Source of the DNA: Bacteroidales bacterium | GTDB lineage: Bacteria; Bacteroidota; Bacteroidia; Bacteroidales; JAAYJT01 | Assembly: GCA_014860575.1 (NCBI GenBank) | Contig: JACZJK010000050.1 | Span: forward strand, 1 to 63,198 | Direction: 5' to 3' | Length of the DNA stretch: 63,198 nt | Shown: positions 17,805 through 27,153 of the stretch, one piece after another | Numbering within the stretch: position 1 is the stretch's first letter | Layout: each line of letters starts with the position of its first letter | The notes under the pieces: generated by a model | Database searches by the model: none | What the model was told of the DNA's origin: nothing | What the model saw: the letters and a program-made list of their open reading frames with translations, nothing else | Made by a program: the position numbers and the translations under genes

Positions 17805-18317
17805 ATGGCTAAGATAGGCTTGTTTTATGGCGGCAGCAACAAGGGCAGTACCCACAAGGTTGCTTTATTGATTAAAGATGCATTGGGCAAATCAAATGTA
17901 GATATTCGCAACATCGCGGATGTAGAACCCGAAGACATTGAAAAATATGATTTTCTGATCCTGGGCACTTCTGCCTGGGGCATTGGCGATATGCACCGCG
18001 ACTGGGAAGCTTTTATTGATGAGCTCACAGAAATTAATTTTGAAGGCAAGAAGGTGGCCCTTTTCGGCCTTGGCGATCAGAAATTATATCCGGAGAGTTT
18101 CGCTGACGGCATGGGAACCATCTATTGCCGCCTGCCCGATAAAAAAATAGTGGTCGGATTATGGCCAACAAAAGGTTATGAGTTTTATTTTTCCTCAGCC
18201 GAAAAAGACGGCGAATTTGTTGGCCTCGCCATTGACGACGACACCCAACCCGAACTCACCGAAGAACGCATAAAGAAATGGACTGCGATCCTAAAAAAGG
18301 AATTTTCACTGAAATAA
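17805..18317 (+). CDS. fldA: Flavodoxin
   Basis: A 170-residue FMN protein that carries electrons in place of ferredoxin. The phosphate-binding loop is GGSNKGSTHK near residues 9-18 (the usual T/S-x-T/S-G-x-T pattern is changed to SNKGST). The tryptophan loop is GTSAWGIGDMHRDW (about 54-67) and the second FMN loop is FGLGDQKLYPESFADGMG. The length matches long-chain flavodoxins. It is followed after six bases by the M28 peptidase and may be co-transcribed with it. Confidence 0.93.
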   Translation: MAKIGLFYGGSNKGSTHKVALLIKDALGKSNVDIRNIADVEPEDIEKYDFLILGTSAWGIGDMHRDWEAFIDELTEINFEGKKVALFGLGDQKLYPESFADGMGTIYCRLPDKKIVVGLWPTKGYEFYFSSAEKDGEFVGLAIDDDTQPELTEERIKKWTAILKKEFSLK

Positions 18318-18323
18318 ACCATT

Positions 18324-20087
18324 ATGCACATTTTCAAAACTATCATCGCAGTTTGTTTAATTGCGAACCTTGGTCTCAAAGCCCAGCACAATCCTTTTCT
18401 TCCCGAGCATACGCTGCAACATATTATGTACCTCAGCAGTGATGAACTTGCCGGCAGATATGCAGGAACCGAAGGCGATGAACTTGCTGCGTCGTACATC
18501 CGCGACCGTTTTTCCGTTTACGGAATGGAACTAATGTTCAGCAATGGTTATCAGTCATTTGACGTGATTACAGGAGTTGAATTAAGAGAAGGCAATAGTT
18601 TCACAACAAAGAATTTTGAAGCCGTTATTGAACAAGACTATATCCCGCTATCCTTCTCAGCCAACGCAGAAGCAACAGGTCAGGTTGTCTTTGCTGGCTA
18701 CGGTATCGTGATGCCAGGTGGCTGGAACGATTTTTCAAACATTGATGCAACTGGCAAATGGGTGCTGGCTATGATTGACGATCCCGAACCGGAAAATCCT
18801 CAAAGCGAATTTATAGCCTACGCATCCGATCGCATGAAAGCCATCAATGCCCGCGATCATGGCGCTGCCGGCTTATTGCTTGTCAAAGGCCCTTCAGTTG
18901 AAAAAGAGGACAAACTCATGCCGGCTTATTACGACAAAACCGCTTCCGACGCCGGAATACCAGTTATCAACATCACACGCAAACTTGCCAACCACCTGAT
19001 CACCGGTAGGGGTTTTAACATCGAAGACCTCGAAAAGGAACTGCAATCTTCAAAACAACCTTTTTCATTTGATGCATACACCGATGTAACTGCCAATGTG
19101 AGCCTTGGCTACAAAACAGTAAGCACACAAAATGTGGTAGCGATGCTGCCGGGCAAACATCCGCAGCTTAAAAACGAATATATTGTGATCGGTGCGCATT
19201 ACGATCACCTGGGCATGGGCGGAACCGGTTCCGGTTCAAGAATGCCAGACTCCATTGCAGTTCATTATGGTGCTGATGACAATGCTTCCGGAGTTGCTGC
19301 ATTGCTGGAGGTTGCCTCTAGGTTCGCGGCTGATAATACGGATTTTATCCGCAGTGTGATATTTGTGGCTTTCGGGGCAGAGGAAATGGGATTGGTGGGT
19401 TCGAAGTATTTTGTTGAAAATGCCCCTGTTCCTGCGAACCAGATCAAAGCCATGATCAACCTTGACATGATTGGGCGGCTGAAAGATGAAAACGTGCTTA
19501 CCGTTGGTGGAACCGGAACCGCAGCAGAATTTGATGAAATCCTTTCTAAACTGGAAGCTGGACTTCCCTTCACGCTCAACCGTCAGCCGGATGGTTACGG
19601 TCCTTCTGATCACGCGGCATTTTATGCTTCTTCAATACCGGTTTTATTTGTTACAACTGGTCCACACGAAGATTACCATACACCGCTTGATACCTGGGAT
19701 CGCTTAAACACTTCGGGTTTGGTTGCAATCCAGGAATTTGTTTTTGATATTGCCAGCCACATTGCCAATATGGATGAAGCCCTGACTTTTACCGAAAGCG
19801 GTGCAATGGCCCGGCGCGGACATGGACGGGGTTACAAGATAACGCTTGGAATCATCCCTGACGTGGCATCATCAAAAAACGGATTGGGAGTTGATGGCGT
19901 TAGAAATGGTGGACCGGCAGCCCGTGCCGGCATCCTGAAAGGTGATGTGATCATTGGCATGAATGGCTCGCCGGTGGGCAATATTTATGAGTACATGGCC
20001 CGCCTCAATGCGCTCACAGCCGGCGAAACCGTGGTTGTAGAAGTTATGCGGGATGGAAAGAAGGAAGTGCTGCTGGTGCAGTTGTAG
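18324..20087 (+). CDS. M28-family metallopeptidase with PA and PDZ domains
   Basis: A 587-residue exported aminopeptidase-like enzyme. Residues 1-20 are a signal peptide. A PA-type insert (about 110-235) precedes the M28 catalytic domain (about 260-480), in which the two-zinc ligands are visible: His292 (AHYDH), Asp318 or 319 (GADDNASG), Glu353/354 (GAEEMGLVGS), Asp381 (DMIGR) and His452 (YHTPLD). A C-terminal PDZ domain (about 505-587; GVDGVRNGGPAARAGILKGDVI) probably helps substrate or partner recognition. Likely periplasmic or surface. It begins six bases after fldA. Confidence 0.93.
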   Translation: MHIFKTIIAVCLIANLGLKAQHNPFLPEHTLQHIMYLSSDELAGRYAGTEGDELAASYIRDRFSVYGMELMFSNGYQSFDVITGVELREGNSFTTKNFEAVIEQDYIPLSFSANAEATGQVVFAGYGIVMPGGWNDFSNIDATGKWVLAMIDDPEPENPQSEFIAYASDRMKAINARDHGAAGLLLVKGPSVEKEDKLMPAYYDKTASDAGIPVINITRKLANHLITGRGFNIEDLEKELQSSKQPFSFDAYTDVTANVSLGYKTVSTQNVVAMLPGKHPQLKNEYIVIGAHYDHLGMGGTGSGSRMPDSIAVHYGADDNASGVAALLEVASRFAADNTDFIRSVIFVAFGAEEMGLVGSKYFVENAPVPANQIKAMINLDMIGRLKDENVLTVGGTGTAAEFDEILSKLEAGLPFTLNRQPDGYGPSDHAAFYASSIPVLFVTTGPHEDYHTPLDTWDRLNTSGLVAIQEFVFDIASHIANMDEALTFTESGAMARRGHGRGYKITLGIIPDVASSKNGLGVDGVRNGGPAARAGILKGDVIIGMNGSPVGNIYEYMARLNALTAGETVVVEVMRDGKKEVLLVQL

Positions 20088-20117
20088 CGACTTTTAGCTC
20101 GAATACCAACACTTTGT

Positions 20118-20681
20118 TTATTTGTATTTATCATACAAACCAAGCCCACTCAAAATTATCGGTTTAATCTTGTTCAGGCGGGAAAGTTTGGTTTCTTCAC
20201 GTTTGGCTGATTCAAGGAATTCAATATATTCCTTTTGCTTGTATGGGGTTAGATTCTCAAAAGCTGACTTCAGGTTATGATCCTGTTCAAAACTGGCATG
20301 CATGAGTTCCGGAATCTCTAACTGACCTGACTTTTCAGGTTTCCATACCCTTCCGGCTTTTTCATTTTCAATAGCTTCGTTAATGTATTCAAGGATTTTT
20401 TCTTCATCAATTTCGCTGGATGAAGTAAACCTCCATTGGCGCAGGGCTTTTGTTTTACCTTCCTGCGCATTGACCAGTGCCTTGTATTTATCGCTCAAAA
20501 ACACCCCGTTATAGAACCACAAGGAAAAGAAATTCTTGAAACCCAGGTAACCCACAACGCGTTTTCCATTCCAGGTAAAAATCTCCATACCCCACTTAAT
20601 CTCAGACGTAAGACTGGTTTTAATGATAATGGAACGTAAGATTTCCAGTTCGTCTTGCCAGGGTGATACAATTTTATGCAC
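20118..20681 (-). CDS. YdeI/OmpD-associated-family protein with DUF1801-like N-terminus
   Basis: A 187-residue cytosolic protein. The first about 110 residues resemble the DUF1801 fold (EIKWGMEIFTWNGKRVVGYLGFKNFFSLWFY). The C-terminal part (about 120-187) has the YdeI-type helical motif AFENLTPYKQKEYIEFLESAKREETKLSRL, which is linked to bacteriocin or cationic-peptide tolerance in other bacteria. It begins with GTG, three bases after the stop of the SRPBCC gene, which suggests translational coupling. The role here is unknown. Confidence 0.82.
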   Translation of the reverse strand: MHKIVSPWQDELEILRSIIIKTSLTSEIKWGMEIFTWNGKRVVGYLGFKNFFSLWFYNGVFLSDKYKALVNAQEGKTKALRQWRFTSSSEIDEEKILEYINEAIENEKAGRVWKPEKSGQLEIPELMHASFEQDHNLKSAFENLTPYKQKEYIEFLESAKREETKLSRLNKIKPIILSGLGLYDKYK

Positions 20682-20684
20682 GGT

Positions 20685-21554
20685 TCAATCCTTTTCGCAA
20701 ATTTCTTTAAGTCTTTGTAATGCAACAGGAAAAATCTCATTCATTGCAGTGAGGTGGGTCGCATCGGTATCAACCTCCACCCGCAGCAGCATTCCATTAT
20801 CAGCACTAAGGAGCTGGTAAGATTCACAACTTCCCGTCCATTTCAATGTTTTTTCGTCGGGAGGCAGTTCCTCAAAACCGGCCATCTCACCAATATGTTG
20901 CAAAACAACATGTTCATTATCTTTTACAAAGGCAACATTGCTGTACATTCCGTGGCCTTCTGGAGTAAGGAAATGAATTCGGTTTCCGGTTTGAATCTCA
21001 CCATCATAGTATGAACCGATGGTAAATGGCTCAGTCCACTGTTTGTAGGTTTCCTTGTCCCACAAAGTTTCCCAGATTTTTTCAGCATTCGCCTTTATAG
21101 TGGTTTTAAAAACCAGTTTTTCTATTCCATTCAGATAAAGCCTCAGCACATCATGCACAAAATGATCCCAGCCAAACTGAAAGTTCTCAGGTTTAAAATC
21201 GTCACCCGCTTCGGCAAAGGCTTCAAGACCGGAATGTGTCAGCGTAAGCCGTGTTTGATCGCCCATTTGCTCAAGCTGCCATTGCACAAGAGAAATTCCC
21301 GAAGAAAACTCCGGAAACTCCCAGGTATAAGCGATTAACTGCATTGGAATAATCTCCGTGAACCTGCATCTGTGCAGGAAGCGGTTCGAGTCTTCACTTT
21401 CATAAAACCTGAATTCCCGCTCTTTTTCAAATTGATAATGCTGCACCGGGAAAAACCATTTTCTCAGTTCGCTTTCTTCCGATAAGGCTCTCCAGACCAC
21501 TTCAAGCGGATGGTTATAGACTTGTGTTGAGGTAATTATTGTGTTTATCATCAT
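20685..21554 (-). CDS. Tandem SRPBCC (AHSA1-like) domain protein
   Basis: A 289-residue protein with two START-like SRPBCC domains in tandem. Repeat one (about 5-140) has PLEVVWRALSEESELRKWFFPV; repeat two (about 145-288) has TIKANAEKIWETLWDKETYKQWTEPF, the usual start of an AHSA1 domain. The fold forms a hydrophobic ligand pocket, but no ligand is predictable. It overlaps functionally and positionally with the downstream YdeI-like gene (three-base gap) as a two-gene unit. Confidence 0.87.
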   Translation of the reverse strand: MMINTIITSTQVYNHPLEVVWRALSEESELRKWFFPVQHYQFEKEREFRFYESEDSNRFLHRCRFTEIIPMQLIAYTWEFPEFSSGISLVQWQLEQMGDQTRLTLTHSGLEAFAEAGDDFKPENFQFGWDHFVHDVLRLYLNGIEKLVFKTTIKANAEKIWETLWDKETYKQWTEPFTIGSYYDGEIQTGNRIHFLTPEGHGMYSNVAFVKDNEHVVLQHIGEMAGFEELPPDEKTLKWTGSCESYQLLSADNGMLLRVEVDTDATHLTAMNEIFPVALQRLKEICEKD

Positions 21555-21611
21555 TAAGCTTTAGTTCTTAAAAGCGCATTACCTTGAAAAAGGAGCGATG
21601 TATCTGAAAAA

Positions 21612-22469
21612 CTATCGAATCAAAATTACTTTCTGTTCAAACATTTTACTATCAAAAATAACCCTAACCAGATAAACCCCTGGAGCTACCTGTGTATAAC
21701 CTGCCTCCCTGCTATCCCAGTAAAACGAATAGGATTGCTGCTCAATGTGCTCGTCAATGAGTTCCAATATCCTTTTACCCTCAAGATCATAAATGGTGAC
21801 ATTCAGGAATCCGCTTCCAGGTGCGTCAAAACTGAAATGAATACCTTCAGCTGAAGGATTGGGAAATGCTTTCCATTTCATTTTGTCTGACAAGCCTTCT
21901 TCAAGACCAACATTGGAAGGACTGTATTGTAAATTCATATCCTTAAAATACGCTTCATCTGGAAAATCAACGGAAAGCACCGAAGTTCCCTTTTCAAAAC
22001 TAACATGGGTAAAGGGTCCTAAATCACCTCCATTCGCAGAATTTCTGCTGGTATATTCCACCCAGACTTCATAAACTCCGTCGGGCACCAGTTCGCCGGC
22101 CTGATTACGGCAATCCCAGCTAATTGTATGAAACTGATGGCTTGGCAGGGTAGCTCCGGTAATAGCACCTACGCTGTTATTACCCGAAGAAGCCATCCAC
22201 TTTACAAGGTGCACTTTTCGCGATGCGGCCATAACTTTCCGGCTGATCACAAAATTTCCATTAGCATCTTTGATCCATACAGCAAAAACATTTTTTGGAG
22301 AGTAGGTTGCTCCATTGCTTACTGATAAAACTGTAAAAATAACAGAACCATCGGTTGCTGTAGTTATTCCCGAATGCTGTTCCGAGGAATTTTGGACTGT
22401 GTTTTGGGCATCGCTGCTATTAACCAAAATGATTAAGAGGATTGCCGGGATGATTAATTTAGCCATCAT
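21612..22469 (-). CDS. Secreted DUF2271 protein with T9SS sorting domain
   Basis: A 285-residue protein. Residues 1-20 (MMAKLIIPAILLI...SSDAQ) are a signal peptide. The DUF2271 domain (about 30-170) shows the typical AVWIKDANGNFV and GELVPDGVYEVWVEYTSR segments. A type A T9SS sorting domain occupies about 200-285 (WKAFPNPSAEG, YDLEGKRILE, APGVYLVRV, QKVILIR). DUF2271 proteins are often linked to FMN- or haem-related periplasmic systems, but no such genes adjoin this one. I start at ATG 22469; the longer open frame to 22682 has no signal at its N-terminus and crosses the promoter-like boxes. Confidence 0.87.
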   Translation of the reverse strand: MMAKLIIPAILLIILVNSSDAQNTVQNSSEQHSGITTATDGSVIFTVLSVSNGATYSPKNVFAVWIKDANGNFVISRKVMAASRKVHLVKWMASSGNNSVGAITGATLPSHQFHTISWDCRNQAGELVPDGVYEVWVEYTSRNSANGGDLGPFTHVSFEKGTSVLSVDFPDEAYFKDMNLQYSPSNVGLEEGLSDKMKWKAFPNPSAEGIHFSFDAPGSGFLNVTIYDLEGKRILELIDEHIEQQSYSFYWDSREAGYTQVAPGVYLVRVIFDSKMFEQKVILIR

Positions 22470-22509
22470 GATTGTTAGTTGAAATTTGTAGGAAATTGCT
22501 GATAAAATG

Positions 22510-22528
22510 CAAATGTAAGACAAATATA
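22510..22528 (-). promoter_or_regulatory. -7 boxes TACATTTG and TATATTTG for the DUF2271 gene
   Basis: Two TAnnTTTG matches on the minus strand, at 22510-22517 and 22521-22528. The first gives a leader of about 35 nt to the ATG at 22469. Confidence 0.45.
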
Positions 22529-22739
22529 AACTCTTAGATATGTTTTTAATATTTATGAGCAGCTTAGCTGGGGGTTCGAGACTAACTCCCGTTGGGAAAG
22601 GATCGCATTTTTTGTGATGCAGTAATGCAGTGAGACTGTTTTTATGTTTCGTAGTTTGTTTGTTTTTTTGCCAAATGCTCATTGCCTATTGCCAACTTCT
22701 CCCCGAAGAGTCATTCTCTGAAACGGAGAAATATAGACT

Positions 22740-24200
22740 CTAAACACTGCTTTTTCTGATCATGAGTAAGGCGATAATATTGAAAATTTCAAGACGGCCA
22801 AGGATCATATTAATGCTTAGCATGAACTTTCCTATACCAGGAATTGTGGAATAATTTGCCAGCGAACTTACTTCGCCAAAGCCAGGGCCCACATTTCCGA
22901 TTGTTGCAACAGATGCAGTAAAAGCAGTATAAAGGTCTACATCAAAAAATGTAAGAACCAGGGTTGTCATGAACAGTGTGAACAGGTAGAGTATAATAAA
23001 AACGAGAGTCAGGGCTTCAAGATTATCACTTATATTCCGGCTATTCAACTTAACGACAACCACAGCTTTGGGATGTTGCAACAATATGAGCTGCTTTTTT
23101 AGTGATTTGAAGAATAATAAAACCCTGTCGAATTTCAATCCTCCAGATGTTGAACCCACCATTGCGCATTGAATAGTAAAGTAAATAAGTATGATATGGG
23201 TGAATGCAGGCCAATGGGCACTATCGGCATTGGCGAAACCTGTTGTAGTGCCAAGCGATACCACCTGAAATGCGCCATAGCGTATGGAATTCCAGAAATC
23301 GTAAACGCCTGTAATGTATAACTTAGCTGATACCAATATGACACCCAGGAACAGGATAAAGACAAAATTCCTTACGGTGGCAGATGTGAAAATATTTTCT
23401 TTTTGAAAGGTAAAGGTCCTGTATAACAGGCCAAAATGAAGACCGGACAAGACCATGAAGAAAATGAGGATGTATTCAATGCCCAGATTGTCGAAATGAG
23501 CAATGCTAAGATTTTTGGTTGAAAATCCTCCTGTGGCTATGGTGGCGAATGAATGGTTGATGGCATCAAAAAGAGTCATACCAGATGCAAAAAGTGCCAG
23601 GGTTTCCGCAAGTGTAAGGCCAACATAAACAATAGCCAGAATCCGGATAATTTTACGGGCTTTATACCGGAAATTGTATTTCGAGAGTTCGCTCATTTCA
23701 GCGTTAAGCAAGGTGAGCCGTGAACTTGCTGCATGAGGTAAAATGAGCAGAACAAACATGATCACACCAACTCCCCCTATCCAATGCGTGGAAGAGCGCC
23801 AGAAAAGCAGCCCACCAGGCAGACGCTCTATATCATTAAGAATGGATGAACCCGTAGTTGTGAACCCGGAAACGCTTTCGAACCAGGCGTTGATGAGACT
23901 GAACTCACCGCCCCACATTACGTATGGTAGCATACCAATCAGGCAGGTAATCAACCAACTGGAAGCAACAATCACCAAGCCCTCCTGAAAAGTTATATCA
24001 TCCTGGTCTTCGACGAAGATAAACGGAAATAATCCAAAAATTATGCAGATAAGTCCACTGAAAAGCAGCGGCAACGCTGATGTTTCAGTATTGAAGAATG
24101 AAATAGATGCTGCCAGAAGTAGAAACACTGCATTAAAGAGCAGTACATATCCGTTAAACTTTATAATAATCTCTGGGCGAATGAAATTGCTATTGCTCAT
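22740..24200 (-). CDS. trkH: TrkH-family potassium uptake protein
   Basis: A 486-residue polytopic membrane protein forming the pore of a Trk/Ktr K+ uptake system. The four pore-loop filter segments are all present: SGFTTTGSSIL, ATIATGGFSTKN, SLGTTTGFANAD and ATIGNVGPGFG. The length and order are typical. A TrkA-type RCK subunit, needed for gating, is not adjacent. ATG 24200 lies about five bases after the stop of the kinase-less sensor gene; a TTG at 24224 would overlap it. The two genes thus form an operon divergent from the K+/H+ antiporter. Confidence 0.94.
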   Translation of the reverse strand: MSNSNFIRPEIIIKFNGYVLLFNAVFLLLAASISFFNTETSALPLLFSGLICIIFGLFPFIFVEDQDDITFQEGLVIVASSWLITCLIGMLPYVMWGGEFSLINAWFESVSGFTTTGSSILNDIERLPGGLLFWRSSTHWIGGVGVIMFVLLILPHAASSRLTLLNAEMSELSKYNFRYKARKIIRILAIVYVGLTLAETLALFASGMTLFDAINHSFATIATGGFSTKNLSIAHFDNLGIEYILIFFMVLSGLHFGLLYRTFTFQKENIFTSATVRNFVFILFLGVILVSAKLYITGVYDFWNSIRYGAFQVVSLGTTTGFANADSAHWPAFTHIILIYFTIQCAMVGSTSGGLKFDRVLLFFKSLKKQLILLQHPKAVVVVKLNSRNISDNLEALTLVFIILYLFTLFMTTLVLTFFDVDLYTAFTASVATIGNVGPGFGEVSSLANYSTIPGIGKFMLSINMILGRLEIFNIIALLMIRKSSV

Positions 24201-24204
24201 CCTG

Positions 24205-24960
24205 TTATTTTGTAAGTCTTGCAATGAGATGATTCACTTCCACTTCAATTTTCTTTATCTCGTCATCCGATTTTAAATCAGAGCTTAGCTGCTTTTCACT
24301 TGGGTGAAACTTCCTGATTGCCTGCGCAAGGCTGCTCAGAGGAGAAACATAATACCTTGAGATAAAAAAGCTAAGGATCAATGAAAAAAATCCAGCACCA
24401 ATAATTGCCACTATTCCCGGCATGATTGCCCTATACGATTTTTCCCTGAGCAGCGATGCTTCAGCGTACATTTTGTTTTGATTCAGCGTCATTAATTCAT
24501 TTACGGCATGTTTCACATCAATAAAAGTAAAGTACACTTCAGAATGATAAAAATTAATGCGGCCTTCGTTTGCTTGAACCGATACTGCCAGTTCAACTTT
24601 GGATGAAAAGATGTTGGAAAGCCTGGAAATATTCTCAAGATACTCGCCTTCATTGGTTTCAGTAATATTATTTACAGCTATTTTAAACGCATCATTAAAG
24701 GTGCTGTCTGCCGAGCTGATGATTTCCCTTCCATCGTCGTTCTGATCGAGGAGGAAAAGCAGCACTCCGCTATCTTTCCGTTCCAATGCTTCAAGCATAG
24801 TCCGTGAAGCCTCTATTGTCTTATAATTATCTTCAATCAGTGAGTTAACCGAGCGGCTGAGTTTTATAAATTCAATTATTGAAATCGTTCCGGCGACAAT
24901 AAGCAATGCCAGCAGTAGCATGAAACCCGCCAGGATTTTTAATTTAAGCTTGTTTCTCAT
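24205..24960 (-). CDS. Membrane sensor protein: four-helix sensor plus HAMP, no kinase domain
   Basis: A 251-residue protein with a transmembrane helix at about 9-30, a periplasmic helical bundle of about 150 residues containing the KinB-sensor-like block IEASRTMLEALERKDSGVLL, a second helix at about 183-203, and a HAMP domain (VSPLSSLAQAIRKFH ... DEIKKIEVEVNHL). It stops directly after HAMP: there is no HisKA, ATPase, methyl-accepting or cyclase domain in any frame downstream, since trkH begins at once. It may signal by contact with TrkH or a separate kinase, or be a decayed histidine kinase. ATG at 24960. Confidence 0.8.
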   Translation of the reverse strand: MRNKLKLKILAGFMLLLALLIVAGTISIIEFIKLSRSVNSLIEDNYKTIEASRTMLEALERKDSGVLLFLLDQNDDGREIISSADSTFNDAFKIAVNNITETNEGEYLENISRLSNIFSSKVELAVSVQANEGRINFYHSEVYFTFIDVKHAVNELMTLNQNKMYAEASLLREKSYRAIMPGIVAIIGAGFFSLILSFFISRYYVSPLSSLAQAIRKFHPSEKQLSSDLKSDDEIKKIEVEVNHLIARLTK

Positions 24961-25006
24961 TGTGGTTAAGGTATTTAGGATCACGCAATCATATCAAAGC
25001 ATCGGA

Positions 25007-25014
25007 CAAAAGTA
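25007..25014 (-). promoter_or_regulatory. -7 box TACTTTTG for the sensor-trkH operon
   Basis: TAnnTTTG match about 47 bases before the ATG at 24960 on the minus strand. Confidence 0.45.
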
Positions 25015-25124
25015 TGTATTTATATTTTGCACGAGATAAATATGGATCAATAAATTTACGAGGGATCAGAATGTAACATTAAATAACTTACAAGGCATTT
25101 TGCAGCCCAATTGTACCGGTATCA

Positions 25125-25345
25125 TTCAGGTGGAGTTGCCACGGAACTTGTCCGCCGCCGTTGCGGATTCACGGATGAATTTGTTGCTATGGAATTTGTC
25201 TGGCCAAGCGGATGCATGGATAAATAGGTTTGCCACGAATGCACGAATGAAATATTGCCACGGATTCACGGATGAAAAGGTTGCCACGGAACTTGTCTGC
25301 CGCAGCGGATTCACAGATGATTTTATTGAATACACGGATTAATTC
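25125..25345. repeat. Word repeats of the CCACGGATTCACGGATGAA type
   Basis: Five or six degenerate copies of TTGCCACGGA..CTTGTCCGCCG..GGATTCACGGATGAA in tandem. The reading frames that cross this stretch have no protein-like features. The 591-base spacer 24985-25575 contains only this array, a hairpin and a promoter region. Confidence 0.8.
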
Positions 25346-25401
25346 ATAGTCAAGGATGCACGGATAAAAATTAAAACTATGTGATTTCTATATGACTATG
25401 T
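25269..25401 (+). repeat. Direct repeat flanking the antiporter gene, left copy
   Basis: About 133 bp that match 27154-27287 with few differences, in the same orientation. The conserved part includes GATTTTATTGAATACACG and AAACTATGTGATTTCTAT. The two copies lie about 1.75 kb apart and enclose the K+/H+ antiporter gene. Confidence 0.85.
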
Positions 25402-25405
25402 AAAC

Positions 25406-25443
25406 AAGGGATGCAAGCCCGCTACTGCGGGCTTGCATCCCTT
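25406..25443. repeat. Perfect 16-bp stem hairpin
   Basis: AAGGGATGCAAGCCCG (25406-25421) pairs without mismatch with 25428-25443 around a CTACTG loop. There is no T run, so I do not call it a terminator. The right arm word recurs at about 27335-27350 and 27404-27419 downstream of the antiporter, where the left arm has decayed. Confidence 0.8.
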
Positions 25444-25575
25444 GCAGTTCCTAATCTTGGATCTCAAATTTGAAATCTTGAATAACCGAATTGATGCATG
25501 GTAATGGTGCGGTAAAACATGAAAATGCCTATTTTAGCGAAAGTTTATTGAAGCGCTTTTAGTTAGTAATATTCT

Positions 25576-27054
25576 ATGGATTTATCACTTGGTACATATC
25601 TTCTGATCGGATCACTTCTGCTTCTTGTTAGCATCATTGCAGGCAAAACCTCTTACCGATTTGGGTTTCCTACCCTGATATTGTTTCTCCTTATCGGCAT
25701 GCTGGCCGGTTCAGAAGGCCTTGGAGGTATTAATTTTGACGATCCGAAGCTGGCGCAGTATATCGGTGTTGTGTGCCTCTGTTTTATATTGTTTTCCGGC
25801 GGACTGGATACCGATTGGAAATATATAAGGCCGATCATATGGCACGGCGTTTCGCTGTCAACGCTGGGAGTGCTTTTCACTGCTGCCTTCCTGGGCGTGT
25901 TTGTCTGGTTGGTGACTGATTTCACTATCTACGAAGGCCTGCTGTTGGGCGCCATTGTTTCTTCGACTGATGCTGCTGCGGTTTTTTCCATTTTGAGGTC
26001 GAAAAGAATAGCGCTCAAAAGTAATTTGCGCCCAACACTTGAATTTGAAAGCGGTAGCAATGATCCGATGGCCTACTTTCTTACTATTGCCATGCTCAGC
26101 CTTGTAGTTAACCAGGATCAAAGCCTTGTCATGATCATACCTTTATTTTTGAAACAGATGTTGATTGGCGCAGGCCTGGGTTTTGTGTTCGCCAAAGCAA
26201 GTATTTTTTTGATTAACAGGATTAAACTTGTTTTTGAAGGCCTGTATCCGGTACTCGTAATTGCTCTGATGCTTTTAACATTTTCAGCTACCGATTTTCT
26301 ACAGGGCAATGGCTTTCTTGCTGTTTATATTTGCGCCGTTTATATTGGGAATAAGGACTTTATTCATAAGAAAACCATACTCAAGATGTTTGATGCTATG
26401 GCATGGCTTATGCAAATCATTTTGTTTCTTACACTTGGGTTGCTGGTCTTTCCCTCACATGTGCTTCCTGTTGCTGGTATAGGTTTGATCATTTCAGTGT
26501 TTTTAATTCTTTTTGCACGACCACTGAGTGTTTATCTAAGCCTGCTTCCTTTCAGGATTAAGTTCAGAAAAAAGCTCTATATTTCGTGGGTTGGCCTGCG
26601 CGGCGCAGTGCCTATTGTTTTTGCCACTTATCCATTGATTGCAGGAATTGATAAGTCAGAAATGATTTTCAATATTGTATTTTTTGTTTCAGTTACTTCT
26701 GTTCTGATACAGGGCACAACACTCTCAACAGTTGCCAAATGGCTGCGGGTTGCTATTCCCGAAAGGGCAAAAGTCAAAACATCAGTTGAAACATTGCTTT
26801 TTGAGAACCATAAAACTGTGATGGATGAGATACTGATTCCCGAAAATGGTTGTGCCGTTGGGCGTCGGATTGTGGAGTTGCATTTTCCAAAATCAACCAT
26901 CGTTACGATGATTCATCGCGAAAATGAGTTTATCATTCCCGATGGATCCACAATTATTGAAGCCAATGATATCCTGATGGTTTTATCTGATAATGCTCAA
27001 AACATTGATTTCGCCAGAAAGAATTTGTGTGAAATTGAAAGTGGTTTAGTGTGA
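25576..27054 (+). CDS. nhaP2: Potassium/proton antiporter, CPA1 family
   Basis: A 492-residue inner-membrane antiporter with about 12 helices and a cytosolic C-terminal domain. Membrane signatures include FPTLILFLLIGMLAGSEGLGG, the discontinuous-helix block SSTDAAAVFS with the ion-binding Asp, and FESGSNDPMAYFLT. The last about 80 residues (RRIVELHFPKS ... IIEANDILMVLSD) form an RCK_C/TrkA_C ligand-binding domain, as in NhaP2/CvrA. It exports K+ in exchange for H+. It is divergent from the trkH operon, which places K+ uptake and K+ export side by side. Confidence 0.92.
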   Translation: MDLSLGTYLLIGSLLLLVSIIAGKTSYRFGFPTLILFLLIGMLAGSEGLGGINFDDPKLAQYIGVVCLCFILFSGGLDTDWKYIRPIIWHGVSLSTLGVLFTAAFLGVFVWLVTDFTIYEGLLLGAIVSSTDAAAVFSILRSKRIALKSNLRPTLEFESGSNDPMAYFLTIAMLSLVVNQDQSLVMIIPLFLKQMLIGAGLGFVFAKASIFLINRIKLVFEGLYPVLVIALMLLTFSATDFLQGNGFLAVYICAVYIGNKDFIHKKTILKMFDAMAWLMQIILFLTLGLLVFPSHVLPVAGIGLIISVFLILFARPLSVYLSLLPFRIKFRKKLYISWVGLRGAVPIVFATYPLIAGIDKSEMIFNIVFFVSVTSVLIQGTTLSTVAKWLRVAIPERAKVKTSVETLLFENHKTVMDEILIPENGCAVGRRIVELHFPKSTIVTMIHRENEFIIPDGSTIIEANDILMVLSDNAQNIDFARKNLCEIESGLV

Positions 27055-27153
27055 ACCAGGATTCAATCATAGATTGGCGTCTTCGACGCTTTTGGTTGCC
27101 ACGGACGTGTCCGCCGTGGTGGATGCACGGATAATTAGGTTTGCCACGGATTC

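Noticed and set aside
25125-25345. Possible CRISPR array
   Set aside because: Repeat units are degenerate and unequally spaced, spacers are not unique sequences of constant length, and no cas gene is in the window.
25406-25443. Rho-independent terminator
   Set aside because: The stem is perfect but no T run follows on either strand, and no gene ends just before it.
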